64,000 nucleotides of DNA, taken from assembly GCA_905182985.1 (NCBI GenBank), contig CAJJDN010000076.1, forward strand, positions 327,952 to 391,951. The letters are read 5' to 3'. Below the pieces are notes generated by a model. That model had not been told where the DNA came from. It saw nothing but the letters and a program-made list of their open reading frames with translations, and searched no databases. This document shows positions 1 to 14,453 of the stretch, in pieces. The position numbers were made by a program, and so were the translations under genes. The DNA is from Paramecium sonneborni (Eukaryota; Ciliophora; Oligohymenophorea; Peniculida; Parameciidae). Positions within the stretch are counted from its first letter, which is position 1. Every line of letters starts with the position of its first letter.

Positions 1-3000
1 TAATAAATTGTATATCTAATATTCTTTCTCAATTCTTCTGTTCTTGTTTCATCTCTTATTGTAGTTCTTTCAATAGCTTTAAAGAAGAATTTATTGAATG
101 ATTCCAAAGAATATTAATACATATGTTCCATAACACATAATTAAATTACCAAGAAATAAAGCATAGCACCTTCTGCAGCCACTATTCTATATATTTCTCT
201 TTGTTGATTAATTTCAACTTCAGTAACTTTTGCAATCTTACTCTATTCTGTAATTGTATTAGATGTTTATTTAGTATTATCTAAATTAGCAATCAAACTC
301 TTGTTTTCTAAAATAGTTGAAGGATCTGCTTCAGATAATTATATTAAAAGATTTTCTTCTAATTTATCTAATTGAACTGAAAATTCATTTTATTATTTAA
401 CCAATTCTTATCTCTTCATTTCCAATTCATTTCTTTCAATATTCACAACTGCAGCAAGTAATTGTTCTTCTAAACCTGATTCAGTAACAATAAAGTTAAT
501 AATTGTACATTAAGCAGCAATTTCAGGTCTGAAATGAGGATTATACAATTTAGTCATCAAAAATAATTTAAATTTAGGATCGTAATCAATTTATTCACCT
601 CCTAATTCTAAATAAATACTCTTTCCTTTTCTTACTATAGCTCTACTTAATAAAGGATCAAGTGTAGCATCAATTTCTTATTAAATACCTTCCAATAACA
701 CTGCTTTACCCAAAGGAATTGAGGAATTCAATTATTATAACCATTTATTCTAACTGACATTAATAGTAACTAAATTATCCCCTTAAGATCCTCTAATCCA
801 TACTGAACCTTATAATTATGGATCTATAATAAGTGGCCATCTTGAACAAGCACTAATAATTGAAGCATTCTCTAAAGACATTTGATCTGATTGTAATCCT
901 TCATTCTTCCAACTAGCAATTTTAGCTTCAGTTGTTAAAATCTTGAGTGGATCTATACCTTATGTCAAAGGAATCTATTTGGCTTATAAATCGGTTAACC
1001 AAATTTTAGACCATAATTCTAATCTTAATTTAGCTGAGAATGCTCCAATGTATGACACAAATGCAGCAGCTAATAATGCATTTCCTACAACTGATTTAAT
1101 ATTACCAGATAATTCTTTAACATTTTCTCCCCAACGTTTATTCTCTCCTGCTAAACCATTAACTAGCTTCTCTGCAGCTGATAACTTCTCTAAACAAGCA
1201 TTAGCATCAGCTTCAACCAATTATTTAACTCTTTCAGCTTCCTCTAAATCTCTCTTTAATTTATTGACTTTTTCATTCAATGCTCTAACTTTCTCTTTTA
1301 CAACAGCTAATTCCTTTTTCTTCTATTCTAAATCAGCCATAGCAGCATCTCTTGATTTTTCAAGAGGATCAACCAACTTGAAAATTGTGTTAAAGGTAAC
1401 AATATTTACAGCCCAAGCACATAATTTAGAAGCAGCAAAGTTTTACCCTTTCATTGATTCTTCATTAAATTTCATAGCAGGATCTTCAATGATTTTATTA
1501 GCAGATGCCAAAATCTATGGATCAATTGATTTACCATTAAAATTAATTATTCTATCTAAGAATTGTTAAGGATTGTTCATAACTTATTATGATTTCTTCC
1601 ATAATTTATCTTCAGGATCTTAAAGAGTGATTTTCTCTCCTAATAATATAAGAACAGCTCTTGCAGTTGTCAACACACCTGTAGGAGGTGAACCTAAAGA
1701 TTTCATTTCTGTAATTTATGGTTTCTTGATACAATCAACTGCTGCTTTAGCTTTTTCTAAGGCAGGTAATGCTTTTTCTAATTCAACTCTTGCAGTTTCA
1801 GCTAAATCTTCTGCTGCTTTTGATGCTGCATTAGTTTTTTCTTCTTCTTCATTGGCAATTTTCTATTCTACTTCAGCAACTGCAGATTCTTTTCCTACTT
1901 TTTCAATTAAAACATCAGTTTCATTTTTCTTCTTATCAACCTCAACCATTTTAATTTTCAATTCAGCTTATAATAATTACACTTTGCCTTGTGTATCAGC
2001 CAAAATTTACAAACCTTATTCATATCTTTTGATTTGTTTAGAGATCTATTCTCGTTTCTCACCCAATAATTTCTTATAATATTCAATCAATTCCAAGAAT
2101 GATTTTGGTGTTGTATAGTTGTATCTTCTTTCCAATTATAAATATTTCTAATTAGCATAATCAATTGAAAGATGAACTTCAGCCATATGAAGTGATATAA
2201 TCTTTCTCAAATCATCTGTGTCTAATTCTACTTCTTAAATAAATCTATAGGACACATCAATTAGAGCATCTTTTGGCCATGGATGGAACCAATCAACACT
2301 TGTTGAATTAATAATACCTGGGAATTTACGTGATCTAATACGCATTGTATCACCAACTGGAGAGAAACACAATACTACATGAAGATTCTTTCTCATCTTA
2401 TCTAAAAAGTATTAAGTTATTGATTCTAAATTATCTAATACACCAGCACCTTTTGCTTCATTTCTTAATCCTTAAATCATATTATCATAATCCTCTTTAG
2501 GGAACAAATCAAATATCCATCCTGAATTTAACATATCATTTATTGGAATCAAAAAGATTTCCTCTTTTATTTGAGAATCTGTCAATATATAGCATCTACT
2601 TCCTGCACTTGGTTTTGCAACTTTCTTATAGATTTCTTATAAGTAATTTCTTAAATCATTTATTGTGAAATTTGAAGTAACTACCATTTAATCAGCCTCA
2701 TATCCTAAAATGAATGTAGCCAATCTTGTTAATGATTATTTACCAGAACCACCAACACCAACCAATAATGCATTACCTCCTGGCAATTCCAATATACGTG
2801 CTATTCTACAAACATGTTCCATAGCCTACTAGAATAATACCAAATTCATCATTGCTTTCACTTCATTATATTCTCTCAATTTATCCTCTAAAACCTTCTT
2901 TAAAGTTTAAGCATCACAATTTGTGTATTATTATTCTTAACCTATATGAGCTGCTACAAATGTTGTAAATACATTTGGCTCTTCTAATGGATTGTCCTTA

Positions 3001-6000
3001 TCATCTGGCTCTCCAATGTTCTTTACTAATGCATCCTTTACATAATCTCTAAACACTTTTATATCTTCTTCATTTATGAATCTATCTTCAAAAACTCTCT
3101 TAGCCTCATGTGCCCATAATCTAAGCATTCTATTTGGTTGTCCTCTATATTAATTTGGTGTTGATCTCATTAAACCTTCTACAACCTTAGCAAGTTCTCT
3201 GAAATTAAATTGATAGTGGAATTTTCTCGCTGAAGGAGAATATCTTGTATCTTTTAGAACCTTATTAAATAAGTGAATTGTTGCTTCAATTATTTTATCA
3301 GATAATTTATGAATTTTATCATCAAAGGTTGCTAAATGACTATTTAAGATGGCACCAAAGATAGTTTTAATAATTTCAGCATTAGGTGTGTACATTGTGA
3401 AGACAGAGAAATTCCTTTATAATCTTAGATCGATAGTAAAAGATCCTGATTTTTGATTCAAAGCACTAAAGAAGAGTAAATCTTGAAGGAATTTTCTTTC
3501 TTCTAATTATTCTCTATTGAAAACACTTCCATAATCGACAACTTATCTGAGTAATTAGATAGGTTATTATGTACCATATTTATCAACATAGGGCATGTTC
3601 ATATCATCAATGAAACAAATTAAAGCTTTACCAGTAGCACTACCAAAAGTTCTACCAGATTTCTTTTCAACCATAGATTCAATATTCTTTTATAAAGCCA
3701 ATGAATCAGTGAAAGATGAGAAGTTGATAGTTTTATAAGAGACTTAATCAGTTTTAGTTTAACTCAAATAATCTTTAATAACAGCAGATTTACCAGTACC
3801 AGCAGATCCAACAAATAATACACACTTCTTTCTTTTGAGATGAAAATCTAAAAGAGTTCTTAATCTAGTAGTATGAAGTGTACCAACATAAATTTTAGAG
3901 AAGATAGCTTCATCAGTTGCAACATAAGGTACAACTTTTCCTTACCAATGTGTCCATTTTTATTCAGCAAAATCAAAATAATAATCAAAACACATTCCTT
4001 ATTCTGGCATTCTAACTTTAGCAGCAGCTTTCCAAACAGAATTAAAATCTTTCATATCTTTTTCATCATCTTATCCTCCTCCAAAACAACCTCCAATAGC
4101 CCACATACCTGCATATATAAAGTAAGCTTCATAAATCATTTTTTAATCATCCTCTTTCATTTATGCAATTTTTTGATAATCAGTTTCTAAAAGTAAAGCA
4201 TCCAAGATCATACAAATAGTCATAACTTAAGCAATATCAACTTATGGGACAATAAGTCTAACTTTACTTTTATCTCTAATATCTGGATTGGTTTCAAAAT
4301 ATTATTAGAAACATCTATAGAAAACTGATTTAGCAATATCATCAATTTATGGTGAATGAGGTACTTAACCCATTAAACCTTCTCTTTTAACTACACATTT
4401 TTCAAATGATCTTTCTAACCAACTATTCATATAAGGCATCCAACCAATATCAGTTTCATTAATAAACAATACACCACCTCTAGAGACTGTTGCAGGAGTG
4501 GCATTCTTTAAATTAGAAACCTCAAACAATAATCTCATTGAAGGAGTTAAAGGAATTCTATCATTTGAAACAAGTGTCAGTACTTTATTATCATCCATAA
4601 CTGTATTCAATGATTCAATCCATTCTGGATCAATATCTCCATCTAATATAGACCACTTATGTAAATGAGTAGGTTTATATTTCTCTTCACATTTATTTTA
4701 ATTCTTCATAATCATACTCAACACACCATTCTTCCATTCCTTTGTTTTTGTATAACAACCGAATAATTCATCTGATGTAACTGCTTTTGGATTTAATGTA
4801 TCTAATTCAAAATCTTCACCTCTATTATAATGAGTTCTTGCTAATGTTTTCCAAACACTTGTTTTACCACATCCTGGTGGACCTATAACAAATACACAAT
4901 GTCTAACTTCTAATATTTCTGCTAATTAAACTACTTTCAAAACAAACATTTCCTCTGCTACTAATCCCATATCTTATTTTGTTGTCTCTACAACTACTCT
5001 CTTCAATTCTGGATTTGTTTTACTTTCACATTCTATTCTTGGGAATAAATCTCCTATCAAACCCAAAAATATTGGTTTATCATCTGTTACAATCTTTGGC
5101 ATATTGAAATCTCTCAAAGCTCTCATCAATAAAGGATCTTCTGCTATCTATGGATCTGCTCTCTTTAATTTACCTGCTTATCTTAACACTGATTTTACTG
5201 CTCTTAAACCCCAATCATAATGTCTTGCTTTCGATAACAATTCTCTTGACAACATATACAAAGATACGAATTTTCTACTTAATGCTCTTGCCTATTAGAA
5301 ACCTTCTGACATTAACATATTTTCACAAATTAACACTAAATCTGGAACAACCATTGCACATGATCTAAACAAGGCTTTCAAGTTTTCTGGTAATTCTGTT
5401 CTTCCAGCATATCCTGGATTCATTGTAATGAAAAATCCTACTGTGTCTTATATTGATATTTCTCCTTCTTCCATAAATATCAACTTTGGCTTCTTTTCTT
5501 TTAATGCATCCAATATTGTTTTAACTTATGTACTTATGACTGATAACACTTCTATGGCTATTCTATTAAACTCATCAAAACATCCCCATGCTCCTGATTA
5601 AGACAAACCCATAAAGATTTGAGCCATTGAATCTTTACCCATCTGATCTGAACAATTGAACACCATGACAGGTAATCCTACTGCTCTTCCTAAATCTTTT
5701 GTTGTTTCAGTCTTTCCAGTACCAGCTGGACCAGCAGGTGCTCCACCCATAGTTAAATTCAATGCTTATGTTAGTGTAATATAACATCTATCTGTTAAGG
5801 GAGTAATAACCAATCTTAATGCATTACCAACATATTCATATGAATAGAATCTGAACCAATCAACAATTCTAATAATACACTTTGATTTGTCCTTTTCTTT
5901 TTCCCACTTGAATCTCAATGCTTATCTTAAATGCATATCATTATCCTTATTATCCCAATAGAATTTCAATTATGATAACCAAGCAAATGATTCTAATTCT

Positions 6001-9000
6001 TAAGTCTTTTAAAGACAGAATTTTTCAACCACATCTCTGGAATGGACATCAATAGTAATGATATTAATAATTTTCATACGTTCAAGAATTTCTAGATTAC
6101 CTCTAACTTTTTTAATCAAATTGTCAATACGAACTTCAATTAATTTCAAACATTCTTTCATAGCAGTTTCAGCACCACCAGCTAAATCTTCAAATGCTCT
6201 AGTAACATCTTCAGTCCATACAATTTATGTAGTTAATAATGCAATTTAAGCACAATAATGTTTAACCCAATCTTCTCTAGGATTATCTCCACTTTCCCAA
6301 TTTTCAGATGTTTCTTTTGCTTTTTCTAAGATTTCTTCAAGTGTTTCTCTCATCTTATATTCTAAAGATGATAACCAATGTTCAACAGCTCCAACACATT
6401 CAAAATTAGTTGAGAATGGAACTTTCTCATCGTCTTTAGAAATCATACTGTGGGTGCTTCTTGGAATATCATTAGGATTTTTTTATGGTTCAAAACTCAA
6501 GGTTTTCATTCCATCAAAACAATCTCCTAAGAATTCACAAACTTTAGGTGGATTTTAGCCATTTGATAAGATAGTTAATAGAGATTGATTAGATAAGAAA
6601 TAGAATCTTGGGAAAGCTTTCTTTTTCTATTCTAAATAATCATTAAGAGCTTTTTCGCATTTCTTAATATTAACACTCATAGCAACTAATTAATCTTTTC
6701 TTTCATTAATGCATGCTTCAATAACTAATGGATTAGCAGCAACTTCAGTCATAAGTTCTCTGAATTCTTTATCAACAGCTTCAAATACTTTAGTATCTTC
6801 TGGTAATTACATTCTAATATCTTCAGATCCTATAAAGATATTAACCAATGTCTTCCAATTCTTTTGTACTTTTAACCATTCACCAACAACTGAATCAACT
6901 CTACCTAATTTTTCTCTCCAATCTTCTACAGTGTTATAAAAGAATTCAACATATTTACCTTATCCTTTCATACCCATCAAATCAAGAGAGTGTTGATCTA
7001 GCATTTCCATCATATTATCTAATGGTAAAAAGATCTTTGTCTCTTTATAATCTTCAAATTCAAAGATCTACTTCAACCAAGCAGTTTCAATCATTTTCAA
7101 TTTCTTTTCAATTTTAGCTTCTTTTGAAGCGACTTCTACAACTTCATTTATTTAGGCATCAAATTTATACAATTATAATGCAAGAATATCATCAAATAAG
7201 AAAGTCATAGCTTTATGTTCAAATTTACTCTTAGTCATATCTTTCACTTAACTCCAATGTCTATCTTCCATAAATTCACTATGTAAGGCTGAGACTAAGG
7301 GTAATACAACTGACATATTTTTGACTTTATCAACAATTGCATTGTAACCTTTAAAATTTTTAACTTCTTTTGGTAAATTCTTCAATTAAGTTCCTAAGAC
7401 TTTATTTGATTCTAATAAAACATCAGCCTTTATTTATCTGAATGGTTTTGATTTCCAATCATTATATTGATAATTAACCATAGAAATAGCGTCCCACATT
7501 ATTTTTAATGATTTCAAATCAACATTGGTTTCTCTTAATTATTTATAAGCACTCTTTTCCAATTCAAACAACTTTTCCAATTAATTATAATCTGCTGCTT
7601 CTTTTTCCATTTATAATAATTTTTTATAGTATTCATCGATTGTGACATAAGAATATAGTATTTAATCCATCTTCATATCATCATGATAACCGTAAGGTAG
7701 ATGATTTAATGTGTCAGTTCTAAAGTCTGATACTTTCTTTTAGAATTCATCTAATTTCTTCTTTATATTAATTGTTTCTTAAGTTTGAAGAGGTAAGATT
7801 TCAGCCTTAATTTTAAACACTTTCTAAGTTGTTTCATTAAATTAAGTAAATGCATTATCAATACTTTAAACTGGATCTTCTTCTCCTTTTTCCATAATTT
7901 AAACTCCATGTTTTTTTAATTTATTAACCATTTCTTTCATTCTTACAACAATTCCTTCACATTTGTGTTCTACATCTTTAACATCAGATATGACTCTCAT
8001 AACTTTCATAAGCAAGTCTCTATTTCCAGCATTTTCTTCACTTGCTGGATTTTCCTTGATGCCATCATTTGTTCTTTGGATGAACCCCTTTAGATTTTTC
8101 AAAGTAGTCTTGAATTACACAACCAAAAATTCGGTATAGACTTTTATTTATTGACTGACCTTATTTTCAAGAGCACTTTTCAATGGTTAGAGATTGATTC
8201 TTAACCAAGATATTTCATATGGTGTCATGATTCTATTAATTTCTTATTAAATATTCTTCAAAGTTGTAATTTTATCATCAAATAAATCTAATTTTGGTAT
8301 TTTGATTCTACATCCTTATAATAATGGATTTTAAGATTGATCTTCATCTTCAGGAGCATCTTTAGGTTCATTCTTTAACATGAAATCTTCGAATGCTTAC
8401 TTAGGATCTTCTAACCAAAGATAACTATAAGTCATATAAGATTATTTAAATGATCTTGTTTCTTCTTCAATATAATCTAAATTTTAATTGATTGCTTAGA
8501 CTACTTCTTTGATTTCAAAATATTCTCTAATTTCAGGTAAGTAATCACCAAAAGGATTAGCTGAATCTAATCTTTAAAATTGACCTGCAATATAAAACAT
8601 ATCATTAGCCCATCCTCTTATGGTATTACGTACACTTTATCCTTGTGTAGTTTCTTCAATTTCTGGCTCATATTAAATTCCAACATTTCTAAATAATTCT
8701 AATTTTATATCAAAGAGTGGAGCAATCTCATGCTTCTTAATATATTATGGATTAATTTATTCATTCATATGTGTTAAAGCAGTGATGATAGCTCTTGCTA
8801 AACCATTAATTACAATAGAATTTAAATAATATTGATAATTAATCCAAGCTTACTATTTCTTATCAACTTTGACTTAATCAAGTACTTCTTTAACAAGTTT
8901 ATTAATAGAAGTACCATTTTCTTTAACAATAGATAACTTATTTTAAACAACAGCTTTTAAGAATTAATCATAATCATCAGGAGACATTGGTTTATTTTTT

Positions 9001-11473
9001 CTTTCTATAATTTTTGTGTTAAATTTCTCCAATGCTTATTCTATCTTTTTTAATGTTTCTTTCATTTTTTATACAATTTAATGTAATTCATCAACAGTAG
9101 CCTTAGCTGTTTCAATAAACTTGTTGATATCGTTACTTTTCCATTTATAATGTTCTATTCCTGGTTTAAGAACTTCATCCATTTTTTCAATTCTATTTTT
9201 TATTAATGGTTCTTCCATTGGATGTAATTAAGTAACAATGAAATTATGATTCTCAACTATCATTTCCAATTACACTATATAATCTCTGAAAGTATCATTC
9301 TTAGAATACAATTCAGAAGCAGACTCAGGAACTGGTTATTCAAGCAAAGTGAAATATTTGACTTCTCGTAACAATCTAACTAATGCAGGATCAAAATTAA
9401 CTCTTAATAATCCATTCTCATCTTTCGCTAATAGTGGTTGTTTTTACTTTTCTTCTGATACTTTACCAACTTCTTATTCCCAACTCAAAATCTTTGTTTA
9501 TTCATAATCCTTTATTTATTTTGTTATTGATTAATATAATTTCAATACATCCTTATATTCTTCTCTCTCTGTTATACCTTATCCTAATTAAGCCAATTTA
9601 TCTAATGGTTCAGTTATTCTATCTCTCAATCCTTTACACCACATCAATGCTCCTGCTATTGGAGGCATATTATTATAAATTGGAGCTCTTTCATGTAATT
9701 TATCAACTAATTCATATCCTTCCAAAAATATTTGTTGTACTTATTTCAAGTCTTATTTGTACATATCTAATAAAACAATATGTTTTTTTTCCAATTCATC
9801 TTAAATTATTGGTCTAGATAACAAACCTTCGAAACTATCTAATAATTTGAATCTTCCATGTAACGTGTCATAATCATCAAAACCTTAAGTAATTACAGAA
9901 GCCAATCTTCTTTCTAATTCTTTTATCTTTGATCTAAATTCATAAAAACTGTCATCAAATTCTTTTTATGTAATATCCATAATATCATATTTAACTTATT
10001 AGAATTATTCTACTGCTTTCTAGAATTCGACAAAAATTTATTAAACTGATTCAGTCAATGTTTTTCCCTTTGTTCCACCTAGATCAATTTTGGCTAATTT
10101 ATTAAATTAAACTATTGTATTAGTTAAATGTAAAATATCATGACATCTCTCTAAAAATGAATCCAATCTAACAAATAAAGCATTTGTTGTCAATTTCCAA
10201 TGACCTTCAGCTTTAGCTTTGTATTCAAAATATGCATCTTTAAACTTTGTGCAAACATCAATAGTAATTTATAATTTTTCACATGCTTCAAATGTCTCTT
10301 CTGAGCTAATCATCTAAAAAATCATTGGTCCATTAACAAAATCTTAAGCTTTAGTTATTATGGCATTGCAAATTTCTCTAATTAAAACTACTAATCTTGG
10401 AGGAGTATTATAAAATTTAGAATTCTTCCAAATCAATAATATTCTATGCATAATTGGTATGAATAATTCATGTAAAGCTTAAAAGTCTCCACCTGTATCT
10501 TAAAGTCTTTAGAAGGGATCTTTCAATAAGTCTAAAAATTTATTATTATCATTAGCTTCTTCTCTTGCCTTTGCTACTTCTCTTTATAATTTTGAAAATG
10601 GATTTGTATATGTTGATTTGTTTACTTCTAAAAACCTTAAAATCTTAATAACTTCTGGTCCTTCCAGTTATTCCTTAATACTATTAAGATTGGCTGCTTT
10701 ATTTTCCCAAAATTTCAATTCTACCAAAGGTCCTGGATTATGTCCATTTTTTAAAGCTTATTCTGGTTCCAACTTCAATACATTCTTTATTTATTTAGTC
10801 CATGTTATTATTGAACTTTCATAAACATGAGCCTTATCTTTAGCTGGTGTTGTATCTGATTGTGTTAATTTATGTGAGGGAATTGGCTTTTTAAATAATT
10901 TTATTATATACCAATTTAGTTCTTCCTTCAATCTAACCTATCATTACATACACTTAGGCAACATATGCATTAAACTTCTCCATTAAGTCTTTAGCCACCA
11001 AATCTGTCCAACCTTATTAATTACTTGGATTCTATAGAATTGGACTCATTATTTCATAAAATGTTGAATACAAATGCTCCAAAATCTAAAATAATATAAG
11101 ATTGTTACATTTCTTGTTAATTCCAAAAACACTATATTCTGAGTTATATTCTATACCGACAATGGAATCTCTGATATTTTGAGGGCAATTAGTCCTTTCT
11201 TTCTAAACTTGTCTGGATGAGGAACATCAGAAAATAATGTAACAGACTCTGCTCCAGATTGTATGGCAAATACAGCCATCATATTACTTTCATCCTTCAT
11301 TAATCTGTCAAACACCATTCTAATTTATTCTTAACCATATAATACTTATTATCCTCTGTTTCAAAAGATTTCTTGAATTTGTCTTATTATATTGAATTTC
11401 TTATATTAAATGAACAAGCAAGACGATTTATAAAATAATCTTCCTTGCTTTTTAGAGGCTCTTAGTCACCCAT
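1..11473 (-). CDS. Axonemal outer-arm beta-type dynein heavy chain (3' end outside window)
   Basis: Minus-strand-directed ATP-driven motor of ciliary outer dynein arms. Read in the ciliate code from ATG at 11471-11473, the start [14 protein letters not shown] leads into the N-terminal tail; a 26-nt intron lies at 11320-11345 and more tiny introns follow. The tail and linker occupy about 11.4-6.0 kb. AAA1 carries the P-loop [11 protein letters not shown] near 5.72 kb, followed by [11 protein letters not shown]2 has [12 protein letters not shown] near 4.87 kb, AAA3 has [10 protein letters not shown] near 3.8 kb with the [17 protein letters not shown] segment, and AAA4 has GVGGSGKQSLTRLA near 2.75 kb. 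The coiled-coil stalk and microtubule-binding tip lie at about 2.1-1.0 kb. AAA5 ([13 protein letters not shown]) is near 0.84 kb. The left edge cuts before AAA6 and the C-terminal domain. The AAA3-AAA5 wording matches the DNAH9/11/17 (beta) class as I know it; the class call is inference, the dynein call is certain. Confidence 0.95.
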
Positions 11474-12411
11474 TCAAATATAGTAAAAATATTTGAAAAA
11501 TAAATAATATCATTATTTCATTAGGAAGTTATGCTTTTAATCAAGAAAATGGGGGTTTACAAATAATTATCACATTTAAGAAATTAAAATTATCTTTTAT
11601 ATTATATTTCTCATCTATCCTAGCTTCCTTCTTATCTTATTCAAATTGAATCCAATAAATTTTAAGATACACAATACTATTTCTAATCAAAATTGGGTTA
11701 ATCATTACTCTTCCATTACTCATAATATATTACTTAAAATATCATTATCTTATTTTTCTACTATAAATATTATCTTAACCCTAATTCTTCTTTGATTTCC
11801 ATATATAAAAAGACTACATTATAATTAAAATAATACAAAAAACCTTTTTTTATTAAAATTCAATTCAATCGCTCTAGAAAATTCTTTTTTTCTAAACTAT
11901 TTCACTTGAATCTATTTCATTTTTTGCTAGTTGTTATTTTAATGCTAAAAATCGAATTATATTTGAACCCACTCTCTTGATGCAAATAACCAAAATTTTC
12001 CATTACTTTTATTGTATTTCCAATGACAATGAGATAACGACACTTTTTTTTCCCTTTTACTTATCTTCAAAACACATTTTCCAATTTTTCTTTATTTTCT
12101 TTGTAAACATATACTAACTGATTTAACTTCTCTTAAATAATCATTTTCCATCAAGACAATTTTATTCTAATTTAAATCAAAAAGGTAATCCATTCATATT
12201 TAATTTAAATGATTCTTACTTTTCTTCGTTGTTTATATTCTTTTAAGAATTCAAAAGCTAAGAGTTAATGAATTCTCATTACGGAATATTGTTTTATAAA
12301 TCATCGAAACTTTAACAATTTTAAATTAATTCAGCCATCCTTTTTTATTATTATTTAATATAATTTAACAAAATTATATAATTTTTACTCAAAAATAGTA
12401 CTATACAAATA
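11474..12411. other. Intergenic, no gene seen
   Basis: AT-rich stretch of about 940 bp upstream of the dynein start and before the tandem array. Short open stretches exist in the ciliate code, but none has protein-like composition, a recognisable motif or a convincing intron pattern. It should contain the dynein promoter. Confidence 0.6.
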
Positions 12412-12996
12412 AAATAATCTTAAAACTTAATTTTTAAGTTTATCTTAATATATATTTTTAAATCTCATTTGCTCTTTATTATAATTCTTGAAAAAATCTT
12501 TGTTTTATATTTAGAGTAAAATTTCTAAAGATATTTAAAAATTAATTTGTGATATTAATAATAAAGTCAAAACAATATTTGATTATTAACCAAATAAGAG
12601 TTAAAATTTCTTGAAATAAAAGAATTTTTAGAACAAAATGAAATGGTTATTTTTGCATTTTTATAATAATCTCTTAAAACGATAGGAAAACTTGAGAATT
12701 AAATTTAAAAAAGGGCTTACACAACACTTTAAATTTAAACAAATCATGATTTGAAAATAATCAAGCTTTTATACCTCAAAAAAGAATGTATTTAATATAG
12801 AACTTTTTATTTAAAACTTTCTGCTATAATTTTTCATCCTAATTAATATTTTTTACAAATTTACTAATAGAAATAATATAAAATTACTTAAGTATGTCAA
12901 AAATTTCAAGTCTTTTAATTTGTATCATATTAAGATAAGATAGATATATAGATTCTTTCAATTTGATTAATTAGCCAAAAAAAAATTTTTAATTGT

Positions 12997-13584
12997 TCAT
13001 ATATCATCGATATCTTTTTTGGTAATTTTTTCTTTATTATCTTTGGCAGGGGCTTATGCCTTTTAAGGTTATGGCTTTTATGGCTATTGTTTTTATTATT
13101 GTTTTGGTTCTGGGTCAGAGTCATCATCATCACTATCACTTAAATCAGAATCAGAACTTGATGATTCTTCTTTATTGACAAAAATAACATTATCACCAAC
13201 ATTATCACCTCCTGGTTCTTCTAAATTCTTAATAATAAAATATATTTATACTTCTGGTATTTCTTTGAGATTTTTAAGTTACTTAATTTCTTCTGGGAAA
13301 TATTTATAAACAACATCACACTTTTCATCTTAAAACTCTCTCAGTGCAACAAGTACAATATCACCATTTTATATCCAAACCTTTCTTCTCATTTTACCTC
13401 TGATATGTCCAAGTCTTTATTTACTGTCACCCAAACATAAACAAATAAGTCTTCCACTTCCCAACAATTTTATAACTTGGGCATAATCTTGACCATCATC
13501 TTTTGTTTCCAATTATCTCTTAGTTAAATTTTCGTTTTTTCCTCTTCTATAATTCTTTCCACCTCTTCCCTTATTTTTAGGCAT
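12997..13584 (-). CDS. eIF1A: Translation initiation factor eIF1A, copy 1
   Basis: Cytosolic factor that binds the 40S A site and helps scanning and start-codon selection with eIF1. The 195-residue intronless frame runs from ATG (13582-13584) to TGA (12997-12999), using TAA/TAG as Gln. The basic N-terminus MPKNKGRGGKNYRRGK and the OB-fold segments DGQDYAQVIKLLGSGRL, HIRGKMRRKVWI and GDIVLVALREFQDEKCDV are diagnostic of eIF1A. An acidic Ser/Asp tail (SSSSDSDLSDSDDDDSDPE) is followed by a Gln/Pro/Lys-rich stretch, making the protein longer than the roughly 145-residue animal and 153-residue yeast forms. It is one of four copies in the tandem array. Confidence 0.95.
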
Positions 13585-14453
13585 TATTTAAAATTTAATT
13601 TTTAATAATATTTATATTCTTTAATTAAGTTGTTTTCTAAGCTAATTTAATATAATAAGATCCAATTAAGATTTTTTATACTATTAATTTTAGGTTGACT
13701 GTTTTTTATTATTCTATTATAATTATTATTTTATATTTGAGATCTGAAATAGTCTTTCTTATAATAATAGTAAATTATAATTAAGGTAGCAAATTTTGAG
13801 CTTATTAAAAATCATTAAATTACTTATTTAAGAAAAACTCTTCATGTAGTAATATATCTATATAATTTAGATAAGATAATTACTTTCGTTTTCCTAAGTT
13901 TATCTAAGCTAATTTTATCTCTCTTGAGATTATACCTTTAGTAGATGTATATTAAATCAATGCATATCCAAATTTAAAACATTTTGTATATACTACATTG
14001 TAATTATAATCCATATCTTAAAAAGTATTCACATAATATTTATTTATAAAAAGTACTAATTTAATATATTAGGAATATTCTTCATCAATGAATTTGGAAT
14101 AAATTTAATTAGAAAGTTTGGTAGAATAGTTTATTACAATGATAATTTAGATTAGCTAAAATTTTTTTTTATTCAAGGTTTAATACAAAAATCAATTTTT
14201 TGATTCTTATGTTGTTTTTCATTTAGTGTTAGGCAAGTTATAAATCAAATTTTAAAACTTATAGATAATAAAAATTCATTTTCTAAAACTTTAGGATTAA
14301 TTGATTCGATGAATAAAGCCCTTAGATTAATTATATTTATTTGAAAATATATTTTTAAGTTTAGATTGATAAATTATTATCTACAAAAATTATTATAAAT
14401 AAAAAATAGAAAGTAAATTAATTAAATTTTATTTTTTAAGTTAAATTAATGAA

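Noticed and set aside
943..2079. Plus-strand open frames opposite the dynein stalk
   Set aside because: They are antisense shadows. The minus strand encodes the stalk and AAA5 of dynein with clear motifs.
12930..13139. 69-residue minus-strand frame repeated in each unit
   Set aside because: It is another frame of the eIF1A Gln-rich tail and downstream sequence; the eIF1A frame accounts for the region.
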